From UBA940 sp031548515 (GTDB lineage Bacteria > Bacteroidota > Bacteroidia > Bacteroidales > Rikenellaceae), in assembly GCA_031548515.1 (NCBI GenBank), contig JAVBRB010000020.1, forward strand, positions 21,830 through 85,829: a stretch of 64,000 nucleotides of DNA. The letters are read 5' to 3'. Shown here piece by piece: positions 8,275 to 17,437 of the stretch; within the stretch, counting starts at the first letter, position 1; every line of letters begins with the position of its first letter. The notes beneath the pieces are model-generated. The model was not told where the DNA came from. It saw only the letters and a list, made by a program, of their open reading frames with translations, and searched no databases. The position numbers and the translations under genes were made by a program.

Positions 8275-9366
8275 TTACCGGAAGCGTATCCGCTCCTGAA
8301 AATATCGCGGACGTTCGCCTTCGACGCTTTCGAAAGAGCGGATAAAGGCACGAAGGCTGCTGAATCCCGTCCGGGCAGCGACTTCCTTCAGCGGCATGTC
8401 ACGGCAGGTAATCATCACTTCACGCGCTTCTTCCACCCGCAGTTCGTTTATCCACCGGCTGAAACTTCGTCCGCCATGGCTTCTGATATACATGGCAAGC
8501 TCCATCCGCGGCAGGTCGAGTTCTTCACTTACCGAGTCGAACGTTATTCCGGGGCGAGAGAATTTTTTGCACGCTATCCACTCCCCGATCTTCGACGGCA
8601 TTTCGTCGTGTCCGGCCCGATGTCCGCCCACTTCGTCGAAAACAGGTTCGAGTGCGGGAGCCGTCCGTGGAAAGACACGGGCGTAACCGATATACCTGAT
8701 GGCATAATAAACATAAAAGATCGCTATGAGTCCAATTATGAACATGAACGGGACCGCCGGAAGGAAGAGAGAGATACCGGCCGCCGTGCCAAGCGAAACA
8801 ACGAGGTAATAAGCCCTGCTTATCCATTTCAGATGAAGGCCATTGTCGTCCGCAAAATGGTTTTTGATTATGACGACGTAATCGCGGTACTCACGTTTGA
8901 AAAGCCTTTCGTGTACGGCGATCAGTAGAAAATACAGCCCGCACGCCACATGGAAAACAATGATCCAAAGCTTTTGTCCTCCCCAAAGGTAAGTTCCCAC
9001 AAGCACGGTAACGACTGCGACAACCGGTACGAGCGAGTTCATGACGTACCTCAGCGTCAGACGCATCGGATTTATGAGCGCAAGTATTGTGTATTGAAAC
9101 ATTACGCCCTGCAAGGCGGCGGCCGACAGTGTAATGGTAAGGGTCCGCGAATCCACCTTGCCTGAGAACGGCAACCTCATATATACGGAGAAGACACACA
9201 CCGCAGAAAGCAGCAGGTAGCCCGCGGCAAGTATATAGCGGGAGGTTCTGTACGCGGCAAACTTTTTGTCGCGCGGCATCGCCACGGTCAGCAGTAATAT
9301 GGCCATTACACCTATGGATACCCCGGCCGCAGCCGCAATAATGGTGTTGACAGAATCTATCGTCAT
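8275..9366 (-). CDS. Membrane-anchored AraC-family transcriptional regulator
   Basis: About 363 residues from ATG 9366; an ATG at 9426 would add 20 unlikely residues. The N-terminal ~220 residues contain around six hydrophobic segments (for example VSIGVMAILLLTVA, YILAAGYLLLSAV, LVPVVAVVTVLVGTYLW). The C-terminus is an AraC double helix-turn-helix, including FSRWINELRVEEAREVM and LKEVAARTGFSSLRAFIRSF. This membrane-sensor plus AraC layout is common in Bacteroidales. The regulated genes are unknown; the downstream lipoprotein is the nearest candidate. Confidence 0.85.
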   Translation of the reverse strand: MTIDSVNTIIAAAAGVSIGVMAILLLTVAMPRDKKFAAYRTSRYILAAGYLLLSAVCVFSVYMRLPFSGKVDSRTLTITLSAAALQGVMFQYTILALINPMRLTLRYVMNSLVPVVAVVTVLVGTYLWGGQKLWIIVFHVACGLYFLLIAVHERLFKREYRDYVVIIKNHFADDNGLHLKWISRAYYLVVSLGTAAGISLFLPAVPFMFIIGLIAIFYVYYAIRYIGYARVFPRTAPALEPVFDEVGGHRAGHDEMPSKIGEWIACKKFSRPGITFDSVSEELDLPRMELAMYIRSHGGRSFSRWINELRVEEAREVMITCRDMPLKEVAARTGFSSLRAFIRSFESVEGERPRYFQERIRFR

Positions 9367-9538
9367 ATGATGGTTTTGATGAAGGCAAACAAAAATATAA
9401 CAAATTATGTTACCGATACTCTGCACTGCAGCATAATCTTCAGTAATTTAAAGTAAAAATAACGCAGGTAAACGTGCAATAGTATTGATAATACACGAAT
9501 AGTACAGATTTTCATCCGGAACTCACGTTAAAATATAC

Positions 9539-9546
9539 TACATTTG
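9539..9546 (+). promoter_or_regulatory. -7 box immediately before the EamA exporter start
   Basis: TACATTTG matches TAnnTTTG. It ends 6 bases before the GTG at 9553, so transcription should begin at or next to the start codon (a leaderless mRNA). Confidence 0.5.
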
Positions 9547-9552
9547 GCCCCG

Positions 9553-10452
9553 GTGAATCAAAAAAGCAAATACTTATTCCATGTCGCGGCTGTCATAACG
9601 ATCGGCGTTTGGGGGACAACGTTCGTTTCGACAAAAGTACTGATCTCCAACGGACTTTCTCCGGCGGAAATATTCACATGGCGTTTTCTGATGGCCTACG
9701 CCGGTATTTGGTTCTTCACCCCCAAGAAACTCTTCTCCGACAACATAAAGGACGAACTGATGATGGCGGCTGCGGGACTTACCGGCGGATCGCTATATTT
9801 CATCGCCGAGAACACGGCGCTTGAGACCACCCTTGCGTCGAACGTGTCGTTGCTGGTCTGCACGGCCCCGCTCTGGACGGCAATGCTCTCCCGTATGTTT
9901 TACCCTAAGGACAAGGTGGGATCCAACCTCTGGATAGGTACTCTCGTGGCTCTGCCCGGAGCCGCACTGGTGATATTCAACGGCAGTTTCATCCTCGACA
10001 TCAACCCCATAGGCGACATCCTGTCTATTGTTGCGGCCCTGTCATGGGCTTTTTACAGTATCGTAATGCGAAATGTGGGCAGCCGCTACCCGGTCATGTT
10101 CATCACGCGCAAAGTGTTCTTCTACGGCCTCATAACCCTCCTGCCGTTCCTGTTCCTTCCAGGTGCGACCTGGCATCCCGAGGCGCTTAAACTGCCTGTC
10201 GTGTGGGGCAACCTGCTGTTCCTCGGACTTGTTGCGTCGTTGGCATGCTATGCGGTGTGGAACCGCATAATGAAAGAGATCGGCATCGTCAAGGCGTCCA
10301 ACTATATTTACCTCAACCCCGCGTTCACAATGCTGACGGCATGGCTGGTCCTCGGCGAACCGATAACGTGGGCAGCCCTGTGCGGGTTCGTACTTATCAT
10401 CGGCGGCCTCCTGATTGTGGAGAGAGGGTTCTTTCTCGACAAAAAAGCCTAA
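9553..10452 (+). CDS. EamA/DMT-family transporter
   Basis: About 299 residues with ten predicted membrane helices in two EamA halves (VAAVITIGVWGTTFVSTKVLI begins the first, ILSIVAALSWAFYSIVMRN the second). The family exports small metabolites such as amino acids or nucleosides; the substrate cannot be told. No ATG exists near the N-terminus. TTG at 9544 lies inside the -7 box, so GTG at 9553 is the better start. The stop codon overlaps the -7 box of the next gene. Confidence 0.85.
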   Translation: MNQKSKYLFHVAAVITIGVWGTTFVSTKVLISNGLSPAEIFTWRFLMAYAGIWFFTPKKLFSDNIKDELMMAAAGLTGGSLYFIAENTALETTLASNVSLLVCTAPLWTAMLSRMFYPKDKVGSNLWIGTLVALPGAALVIFNGSFILDINPIGDILSIVAALSWAFYSIVMRNVGSRYPVMFITRKVFFYGLITLLPFLFLPGATWHPEALKLPVVWGNLLFLGLVASLACYAVWNRIMKEIGIVKASNYIYLNPAFTMLTAWLVLGEPITWAALCGFVLIIGGLLIVERGFFLDKKA

Positions 10453-10457
10453 CTTTG
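10450..10457 (+). promoter_or_regulatory. -7 box overlapping a stop codon
   Basis: TAACTTTG matches TAnnTTTG. Its first three bases are the TAA stop of the EamA gene and it ends 5 bases before the ATG at 10463, predicting a leaderless or nearly leaderless mRNA. Confidence 0.5.
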
Positions 10458-10462
10458 CCGAA

Positions 10463-11194
10463 ATGACAAAAGCTGAGATCCAACTTATAAAGTCGCTGGG
10501 TGACAAGCGTGCCCGCACGGAAACAGGCCTGTTCGTTGCCGAGGGAAAAAAACTCGTACACGAGTTGCTCGAATCGGATCTCCCTGTTCGCAAGGTCTAT
10601 TTCACGGAAGATGCTTTCGATGCGGCGGAAGACACGGAACGTATCTCTTCCAAAGATATGGAACGCATCAGCCACATGAAGACCCCTACGGAATGCCTTG
10701 CGCTGGTCGAAATACCTGAGTACGGGTTCGACGCCTCAACGCTGAAAGGTCACCTGACCATTGCACTCGACGAAGTTCAGAATCCCGGCAACATAGGAAC
10801 TGTCATACGCCTTGCCGACTGGTTCGGGATAGAAAATGTGATTTGCTCTGAAAATACCGCCGACTGCTTCAATCCCAAGGTGGTTCAGGCCACGATGGGA
10901 GCAATAACGCGTGTGAGAGTGTATTACGGCAATCTCGCCAACATGCTCTCTGCAGCAAAGGTTCCGGTTTACGGTACTTTTCTGGAAGGCGATAATATAT
11001 ACGAGGCAAAGCTCTCAACCGAAGGCATAATCGTCTTGGGAAATGAAGGCAAGGGTATTTCCGGCGGCATCGCCAACCTCGTTTCACGAAAACTCTTTAT
11101 CCCCCCTTATCCGGCCGGCCGGCAGGGAAGCGAGTCCCTCAATGTAGCCACTGCCGCCGCCATTGTCTGCTCGGAGTTTCGCAGAAGAAAATAA
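10463..11194 (+). CDS. TrmH/SpoU-family RNA 2'-O-methyltransferase
   Basis: About 243 residues. The N-terminal substrate-binding domain (IQLIKSLGDKRARTETGLFVAEG) is followed by the SpoU knot: motif 1 LDEVQNPGNIGTVIRLADWF, motif 2 VLGNEGKGIS, motif 3 ESLNVATAAAIV. It uses SAM to methylate a ribose 2'-OH in rRNA or tRNA; the target is unknown. Just before motif 3 there is a PYPAGRQGS segment where most homologues have a shorter P-x-G turn, a small in-frame insertion. ATG 10463 fits the family N-terminus. Confidence 0.9.
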   Translation: MTKAEIQLIKSLGDKRARTETGLFVAEGKKLVHELLESDLPVRKVYFTEDAFDAAEDTERISSKDMERISHMKTPTECLALVEIPEYGFDASTLKGHLTIALDEVQNPGNIGTVIRLADWFGIENVICSENTADCFNPKVVQATMGAITRVRVYYGNLANMLSAAKVPVYGTFLEGDNIYEAKLSTEGIIVLGNEGKGISGGIANLVSRKLFIPPYPAGRQGSESLNVATAAAIVCSEFRRRK

Positions 11195-11252
11195 CCCTGT
11201 GTTAAGATTTATCATTTCTTTGTTCGAAAATTTCATTTCCGGGCAAAAACAC

Positions 11253-11260
11253 TATATTTG
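11253..11260 (+). promoter_or_regulatory. -7 box upstream of the tyrosine phenol-lyase-like gene
   Basis: TATATTTG matches TAnnTTTG and predicts a leader of about 95 nt. The leader includes a TGCGGCAAAGCCGCA hairpin near 11300 and reiterated ACTCATAACTCA near 11335. Confidence 0.5.
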
Positions 11261-11361
11261 CATCTTTAGACAACAAAGAAAGGATAATTGGCTGTACTTT
11301 GCGGCAAAGCCGCACCGCAATTCATGATTTTCGACTCATAACTCATAACTCAATTAAGGAT

Positions 11362-12810
11362 ATGCCCAACGTTAAATTCTACAAGAATGACGACCTGCCC
11401 CTCGAACTCCACAAGGTGCGCGTCGTGCAGAAACTCCATCTGGTACCCATAGAACGCAGGCTCGACGCCATGAAAGAGGCTGGCTACAACACATTCGGAC
11501 TCAGCACCAATGATGTTTACCTCGACATGCTCACCGACAGCGGCACCAACGCAATGAGTGACAACCAACTGGCAGCAATGATGCGTGCCGACGACGCCTA
11601 TGCCGGCTCGCAGTCGTTCGTGCGTTTCCAGAAAGCCGTAGAAGACGTTCTGGGCAAGAAATACCTGTTGCCTGTACATCAGGGCCGTGCGGCAGAGAAC
11701 GTGATCGCGCGCACCTTCATCAAACCGGGCGACGCGATCCCTATGAACTATCATTTCACTACGACCCTCGCGCACATCACCGAGGCAGGCGGAACGATAG
11801 CCGAACTGCTCCACGACGAAGCCCTGATCCTTCACTCGGACAATCCGTTCAAGGGCAACATGGATATCGACAAACTGGTGGCGTTCATCGAAAAGACGGG
11901 CGTCGAAAAGATACCTTTCGTCCGTATGGAGGCATCGACGAACCTCATCGGCGGCCAGCCCTTCTCGATCAGCAACCTGATGGACGTAAGGCGCGTGTGT
12001 GATAAATACGGCATCATGCTGGTGCTCGACGCCAGCCTGCTGGGCGAGAACGCATACCTGATCAAGCAGCGCGAAAAAGAGTGGATGGAAAATTCCATGG
12101 GCGATATCCTGCGCATGATCACTGGCCTTTCCGACCTTGTTTATTTCTCGGCACGCAAATTATCGTCGTCGCGCGGTGGCGGCATCTGCACCAACCGCAA
12201 GGAGCTTTACCAAAAAATGGAGGCCTTGATCCCGCTTTTCGAAGGCTTCCTCACCTACGGCGGCATGTCGGTACGCGAGATCGAGGCGATCGCCGTGGGC
12301 CTCTACGAAACTCTCGACGAAACAATGATAAGCCAGAGCCCCACCTTTATAAAATATATGGTCGACACGCTCGACAAAAAGGGCATTCCGGTAGTCACGC
12401 CTCCGGGTGTTCTCGGCGGGCACATCAACGCAATGGAGTTCTGCGACCACCTGCCCCAGACGTCATATCCGGCCGGTGCTCTTGCAGCGGCTTTTTACCT
12501 CTGTTCGGGAGTGCGCGGCATGGAGCGCGGCACGATTTCAAGCGTGCGCGACGAGAACGGGGTGGAGATACTCTCCGACGTCGAGATGCTTCGTCTTGCT
12601 GTTCCTCGACGCGTTTTCACCCGCTCACAGATAGACTATGTTATCGACCGCCTGGAGTGGCTCTACGATAACCGCAAACTCATCGGCGGCCTGAAATGGA
12701 CTTACGAGCCTAAAGTGTTGCGTTTCTTCATGGGAAAGCTCGAACCGACGACAGACTGGCCTTCGGACCTGGTGGAGAAATTCCGCAAAGATTTTGGGGA
12801 CAGTCTCTAG
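11362..12810 (+). CDS. PLP beta-eliminating lyase, tyrosine phenol-lyase-like (tryptophanase family)
   Basis: 482 residues of the tryptophanase/tyrosine phenol-lyase (TPL) family, which splits aromatic amino acids into pyruvate, ammonia and indole or phenol. By alignment from memory with Citrobacter TPL (offset about 9), the shared residues are Y80 (TPL Y71), R109 (R100), T133 (T124), N194 (N185), D223 (D214), K266 (PLP lysine 257), R389 (R381) and R411 (R404). T124 and R381 mark TPL; tryptophanases carry Asp and Ile there. Differences are L226 where TPL has R217, R265 for K256, and LSSSR after the lysine. It is monocistronic with its own terminator. No aromatic permease is adjacent. Confidence 0.85.
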   Translation: MPNVKFYKNDDLPLELHKVRVVQKLHLVPIERRLDAMKEAGYNTFGLSTNDVYLDMLTDSGTNAMSDNQLAAMMRADDAYAGSQSFVRFQKAVEDVLGKKYLLPVHQGRAAENVIARTFIKPGDAIPMNYHFTTTLAHITEAGGTIAELLHDEALILHSDNPFKGNMDIDKLVAFIEKTGVEKIPFVRMEASTNLIGGQPFSISNLMDVRRVCDKYGIMLVLDASLLGENAYLIKQREKEWMENSMGDILRMITGLSDLVYFSARKLSSSRGGGICTNRKELYQKMEALIPLFEGFLTYGGMSVREIEAIAVGLYETLDETMISQSPTFIKYMVDTLDKKGIPVVTPPGVLGGHINAMEFCDHLPQTSYPAGALAAAFYLCSGVRGMERGTISSVRDENGVEILSDVEMLRLAVPRRVFTRSQIDYVIDRLEWLYDNRKLIGGLKWTYEPKVLRFFMGKLEPTTDWPSDLVEKFRKDFGDSL

Positions 12811-12831
12811 GCAAAACCCATCCCACAACAA

Positions 12832-12865
12832 AAGAACGACGGCAAAATGCCGTCGTTCTTTTTTA
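12832..12865 (+). terminator. Terminator of the phenol-lyase-like gene
   Basis: Perfect stem AAGAACGACGGCA/TGCCGTCGTTCTT with a 3-nt loop and a following T run. Confidence 0.9.
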
Positions 12866-12970
12866 TTTGTCAGCTTGGATATTTGTGGTATGCACTTTGA
12901 AATATCACCATACACGAATGTAACAAAAAACATTACAGCAACTTTAATAAACCTTAAAAAAAATTTTGAC

Positions 12971-14200
12971 ATGAAAAAGATTCTTATCCTATGCTCGGCG
13001 GCGGCCTTGTCGTTCGCCTGCCACAAAAACGACAATGCGCCCGTTTACGGCGACAGGGCCGATGTAAACACACCGGCTGAGGCACAGGACGCCCTCAACC
13101 AGGGGTCGACCGCCATCGTCATCCATGACCAACTCACTGCAGACGCAAGTTTTGCAATCCCGAACAACTATCCTGATGGCACGAAAGTTATCATCACGGT
13201 TCCTGCCAACGGCCATGACATCACAGTCACACAGAGTTCGACCGGCGTAGGCGGCGGAACAGACCGTCCCTCTCTCGAACTCAATGTAGCGGATGCGGAA
13301 AACATTACTATCCAGACTCCCGATATGTCGGTGCTGCTCAACGGTAATGTTCCAGGCAGGCTCACCGCCGCGACCGCAGACAACACCCTCACCATAAGCG
13401 GGACGGTTAACGAGCTTGTCGTACAGGAAGGCAATGTCCGCCTGCTCGGATTCGTAACAACCTTCGTCAGCGTGGCTTCCGACTCCAACATACTTTATCC
13501 CGTATCGACAGCAGACGATTTACGTAACCGCACCAACGTGATGGGATATGACCACATAACCAACGGCGGCGTATTCTTAATGGCCAATATTGCCGACGCC
13601 ATCCCGGCGGACGGGACCCTCGGCGGTATTACGGGCAAGCAGGCTAATCAGGATCTGTTCTCCATCGGCCTTGCACCTACGGTCGAATCAGATCTTTCAT
13701 GGGACGGATTCACGCTTGACGGCAACAATCTCTCCCTGAGCGGAGCAGCCTACAATAATATTCTTGCCGTATATGCCAACAATGTGGACATCCTCAACCT
13801 GTCCGTTTTCCAGACAGACTCTCAGAAAGGACAGAACAAGATCGAAAAGAACGGAGCACTTGCAGATGCCGACAATACTGGTATTTCTCTCTACAATGTG
13901 ACAGGCGCCAATCTGACCAGTGTTTCCGCATACGACTGCGGCAAATACGGGGTCGTCGTAAACGCATCCGAAGTTACAATGACCGATTTCACAGGCTACG
14001 GCAGCACTTGGGGCAGCATCAATGTCGACCAGGGCAGCGGAACAACCGTAACCCCGAAATTAACCATTGTCAGCGCCGATATAACCGAAGAGTTTGCCGT
14101 CGTGGTAGAAAGCGAAAATGCCATTATCTCCGTCCCGGTAGGATGGACATCCGTAACCGAAGATGGGGTTACTATATACTCATCTCACGCAGCTAATTAA
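12971..14200 (+). CDS. Lipoprotein with right-handed beta-helix-like repeats
   Basis: About 409 residues starting MKKILILCSAAALSFAC, a lipoprotein signal with its lipobox cysteine at 17. The body has short repeating beta-strand units rich in N, T, D and V, such as NITIQTPDMSVLLNG and NNVDILNLSVFQTD, like pectate-lyase or parallel beta-helix proteins. The segment YGVVVNASEVTMTDF is typical of such coils. An upstream ATG at 12794 would extend into the previous terminator, so I reject it. It is probably on the outer membrane surface; the ligand is unknown. It is monocistronic, with a strong terminator after it. Confidence 0.8.
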   Translation: MKKILILCSAAALSFACHKNDNAPVYGDRADVNTPAEAQDALNQGSTAIVIHDQLTADASFAIPNNYPDGTKVIITVPANGHDITVTQSSTGVGGGTDRPSLELNVADAENITIQTPDMSVLLNGNVPGRLTAATADNTLTISGTVNELVVQEGNVRLLGFVTTFVSVASDSNILYPVSTADDLRNRTNVMGYDHITNGGVFLMANIADAIPADGTLGGITGKQANQDLFSIGLAPTVESDLSWDGFTLDGNNLSLSGAAYNNILAVYANNVDILNLSVFQTDSQKGQNKIEKNGALADADNTGISLYNVTGANLTSVSAYDCGKYGVVVNASEVTMTDFTGYGSTWGSINVDQGSGTTVTPKLTIVSADITEEFAVVVESENAIISVPVGWTSVTEDGVTIYSSHAAN

Positions 14201-14225
14201 CCGTTAACACAGGTATTTTGTTTGA

Positions 14226-14265
14226 ACGAGGGACCGGAAATAATTTCCGGTCCCTCGTGTTTTAT
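14226..14265 (+). terminator. Terminator after the beta-helix lipoprotein
   Basis: Perfect palindrome ACGAGGGACCGGAAAT/ATTTCCGGTCCCTCGT followed by GTTTTAT. Confidence 0.88.
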
Positions 14266-14320
14266 CATCGGCTCTTCTCTATTTTTCACCTTCAGTGGAA
14301 GATGAATAGTGATTTTTATT

Positions 14321-14328
14321 TATCTTTG
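14321..14328 (+). promoter_or_regulatory. -7 box of pdxA-thrS promoter
   Basis: TATCTTTG matches TAnnTTTG. Leader of about 24 nt to ATG 14357. Confidence 0.6.
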
Positions 14329-14356
14329 TAAGTTAAGAAATAAGTATTACCGCTAT

Positions 14357-15445
14357 ATGGCAGCTAAAATAAGGGTAGGAATAACTCAGGGCGACTCCAA
14401 CGGAGTGGGATGGGAGGTCATTTTGAAATCACTTGCCGATCCGCGCATGGGAGAGATGGTCGCTCCGGTGGTATACGGCTCGCGCACTGCGGCCGATTTC
14501 TACAAAAAGATATCCGAGGAGACAGCGCAGATGCAGTTCCAGACGGTTCAGTCGGCGCGCCAAGCGGGTCAGAAAGGGATCGGTCTGGTCAACACCGACT
14601 CCGAAAATACGGCCGTCGAACCAGGCACGCCCACTCCGGCATCGGGCGCGGCGGCGGTTAAGGCGCTTAAGTTGGCGGTCGCCGACCTGAAAGAGGGCCA
14701 CATCGACGTTCTGGTGACGGCGCCCATCTGCAAGGAGAATTCGCAGGGCGAAGGTTTCGACTTCGCGGGGCATACTGAATTCCTTGCGGCGCAATTTGAC
14801 GGACAGCCTACCATGATGATGTGCAGCGAGGCGATGCGCGTCGCGCTGGTTACGGCCCATATGGCTTTGGCCGACGTTCCAGGAGCGATCTCCAAAGAAA
14901 AAATAGTCGAAAAACTGCACAAGCTGCGTAATACGCTGAAAGCCGATTTCGGCGTCGTCGAGCCGCGCATCGCGGTGCTTTCGCTCAACCCCCACGCCGG
15001 CGAGAACGGCATGATGGGTACGGACGAACAGGAAGTGATAAAACCCGCGATAGCCGAGGCTTACGGCGAGGGCATACTGGCTTTCGGACCTTTCGCGGCC
15101 GACGGGCTGTTCCTTTCCGGCGATTTTGCGAAATACGACGCCCTTCTGGCCATGTACCACGACCAGGGACTGGCGCCGTTCAAGGCGCTGACGCCTGACG
15201 GTGTGAACTTCACGGCCGGACTCGACATCGTGCGAACCAGCCCTGACCACGGCACGGCTTTCGACATTGCGGGCAAAAACCTGGCGAATCCCGATTCGAT
15301 GCGCAACGCTATATACATGGCGGCAGATATATTCCGCCGCCGCAAGGCCTGGGCCGAAATGTCGCGCAACCCGCTGAAACATTATGAACGCGAAAAAGGC
15401 GCAGACATTACGCTCGACCTCTCCAAATCATCCGACGAATTATAA
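14357..15445 (+). CDS. pdxA: 4-hydroxythreonine-4-phosphate dehydrogenase
   Basis: About 362 residues from ATG 14357. It oxidises 4-phosphohydroxythreonine in the deoxyxylulose-5-phosphate-dependent route to vitamin B6. Visible features are GITQGDSNGVGWEVI at the N-terminus, TAPICKENSQ, the metal-site GHTEFLA, and the C-terminal metal/NAD region MYHDQGLAPFKAL and RTSPDHGTAFDIAG. It lies 9 bases before thrS, so the two are probably co-transcribed. Confidence 0.95.
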   Translation: MAAKIRVGITQGDSNGVGWEVILKSLADPRMGEMVAPVVYGSRTAADFYKKISEETAQMQFQTVQSARQAGQKGIGLVNTDSENTAVEPGTPTPASGAAAVKALKLAVADLKEGHIDVLVTAPICKENSQGEGFDFAGHTEFLAAQFDGQPTMMMCSEAMRVALVTAHMALADVPGAISKEKIVEKLHKLRNTLKADFGVVEPRIAVLSLNPHAGENGMMGTDEQEVIKPAIAEAYGEGILAFGPFAADGLFLSGDFAKYDALLAMYHDQGLAPFKALTPDGVNFTAGLDIVRTSPDHGTAFDIAGKNLANPDSMRNAIYMAADIFRRRKAWAEMSRNPLKHYEREKGADITLDLSKSSDEL

Positions 15446-15454
15446 ATCACATAC

Positions 15455-17416
15455 ATGCAAGATAAAGTTACGATCACATTCCCAGACGGCAACCAGCGCG
15501 AGTATGCAGCGCCGGTAACCGCAATGGGCATCGCAGAAAGCATCAGTCCGCGCCTGGCGGGCGAAGTCCTCGCCGCAAAAGTCAACGGCAAAGTCCAGGA
15601 CCTGCAGATCCCGATCACCGAAGACAGCTCTGTAAAGCTGCTGAAATGGGAGGACGACGAGGCGAAGGCCGTGTTCTGGCACACCTCGTCCCACCTGATG
15701 GCCGAAGCGGTAGAGGCGCTCTTTCCGGGCACCAAATTCGGCATCGGACCGAGTATCGAAACAGGTTTTTACTACGATATAGACTCGCCCACGCCCATCA
15801 CCGAGGCCGACCTGCCCCGCATCGAGGAGAAGATGATGGAGCTGGCCCGTATAAAGGCTCCGCTGGTTCGCCATGAGGTGAGCAAGGCCGAGGCGCTGAA
15901 AACTTTCACCGAAAAGGGCGACGAATATAAACTGGAGTTAATAAACGATTTGGAGGACGGGACGATCACGTTCTACACGAACGGCACCTTCACCGACCTC
16001 TGCCGTGGTCCGCACCTGCCCGACACCAGTCACATCAAAGCCCTGAAACTGACTTCGGTGGCTGGCGCTTATTGGCGCGGCGACGAGAACCGCAAGATGC
16101 TCACGCGCATCTACGGCGTGTCGTTCCCCAAGAAGAGCATGCTCGACGAATACCTGGTGATGCTCGAGGAGGCCAAGAAACGCGACCATCGTAAACTGGG
16201 TAAAGAATTGGAACTCTTTGCGTTCTCCCAGCGCGTCGGACAGGGGCTTCCGCTGTGGCTGCCGAAAGGTGCCGCCCTGCGCGACCGCCTCGAACAGTTC
16301 CTTCGCAAGATACAGAAACAATATGGATACGAGCAGGTTATCACGCCGCATATCGGCATGAAGGACCTCTACGTCACTTCGGGCCACTACGCGAAATACG
16401 GCAAGGATTCGTTCCAACCGATCAAAACACCTTACGAAGGCGAGGAGTTCCTGCTGAAGCCGATGAACTGCCCGCACCACTGCGAAATGTACCGCCTGAA
16501 ACCGCACTCGTACAAAGACCTGCCTGTCCGTTTCGCGGAATTCGGCACCGTCTACCGCTACGAACAGAGCGGCGAACTGCATGGACTGACGCGCGTGCGC
16601 GGGTTCACCCAGGACGATGCCCACCTATTCGTGCGCCCCGACCAGCTCCTGGACGAATTCGAAAAGGTGATCGACATTGTGCTCTATATCTTTAAGACGC
16701 TGAAATTCGAGAACTTCACGGCCCAGATATCGCTCCGCGACCCGAACAATAAAGAAAAATATATCGGTTCGGACGAGAATTGGGCGAAAGCCGAGCAGGC
16801 CATCATCGACGCGACGAAGAACAAGGGTCTTCCAGCGACGGTTGAGTACGGCGAGGCTGCGTTCTATGGCCCTAAACTCGACTTCATGGTGAAGGACGCC
16901 ATCGGCCGCAAGTGGCAGCTCGGCACGATCCAGGTGGACTACAACCTGCCGGAGCGTTTCGACCTGACCTACACGGGAGCCGACGACAAGCCCCACCGTC
17001 CCATTATGATCCACCGCGCCCCGTTCGGTTCAATGGAACGTTTCGTGGCGGTATTACTGGAGCACACGGCCGGAAAATTCCCGCTGTGGCTGACCCCGGA
17101 CCAGGCCGTGATCCTTCCGATCAGCGAAAAATTCAATGATTACGCCGAAAAAGTTTCAAAATATCTAAATAATTCCGATATTCGCGTCATAACCGACACG
17201 CGTAACGAGAAGATCGGCCGCAAGATAAGGGATAACGAGTTGAAAAGGATTCCATTCATGCTCATTGTCGGTGAGAAAGAGGAGGCCGACGGAATGGTTT
17301 CGGTGCGCGTACAGGGCGAAGGCGACAAAGGGCAGATGACGCCGGAAGAGTTCGCAAAGTTCGTCACCGACCGCGTGGCCCACGAGACAGAGCCGCTGAA
17401 TCCCGAAAAGGAATAA
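15455..17416 (+). CDS. thrS: Threonyl-tRNA synthetase
   Basis: 653 residues, the full class II architecture: TGS domain (1-60), editing domain with HTSSHLMAEAVEALFPG, catalytic core with zinc-site MNCPHHCEMYRL and motif 3 HRAPFGSMERFVAVLLEH, and the C-terminal anticodon-binding domain from about 550. It charges tRNA-Thr. It sits just upstream of infC, the usual thrS-infC order, but the gap of about 300 bases holds a tandem repeat. Confidence 0.97.
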   Translation: MQDKVTITFPDGNQREYAAPVTAMGIAESISPRLAGEVLAAKVNGKVQDLQIPITEDSSVKLLKWEDDEAKAVFWHTSSHLMAEAVEALFPGTKFGIGPSIETGFYYDIDSPTPITEADLPRIEEKMMELARIKAPLVRHEVSKAEALKTFTEKGDEYKLELINDLEDGTITFYTNGTFTDLCRGPHLPDTSHIKALKLTSVAGAYWRGDENRKMLTRIYGVSFPKKSMLDEYLVMLEEAKKRDHRKLGKELELFAFSQRVGQGLPLWLPKGAALRDRLEQFLRKIQKQYGYEQVITPHIGMKDLYVTSGHYAKYGKDSFQPIKTPYEGEEFLLKPMNCPHHCEMYRLKPHSYKDLPVRFAEFGTVYRYEQSGELHGLTRVRGFTQDDAHLFVRPDQLLDEFEKVIDIVLYIFKTLKFENFTAQISLRDPNNKEKYIGSDENWAKAEQAIIDATKNKGLPATVEYGEAAFYGPKLDFMVKDAIGRKWQLGTIQVDYNLPERFDLTYTGADDKPHRPIMIHRAPFGSMERFVAVLLEHTAGKFPLWLTPDQAVILPISEKFNDYAEKVSKYLNNSDIRVITDTRNEKIGRKIRDNELKRIPFMLIVGEKEEADGMVSVRVQGEGDKGQMTPEEFAKFVTDRVAHETEPLNPEKE

Positions 17417-17437
17417 AAAGTTAATAAATAAACCGCA

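Noticed and set aside
9544..9546. TTG as start of the EamA gene
   Set aside because: It is part of the TACATTTG -7 box, so it would lie upstream of the transcript start; GTG 9553 fits better.
14429..15382. 317-codon open frame on the minus strand
   Set aside because: Antisense to pdxA.
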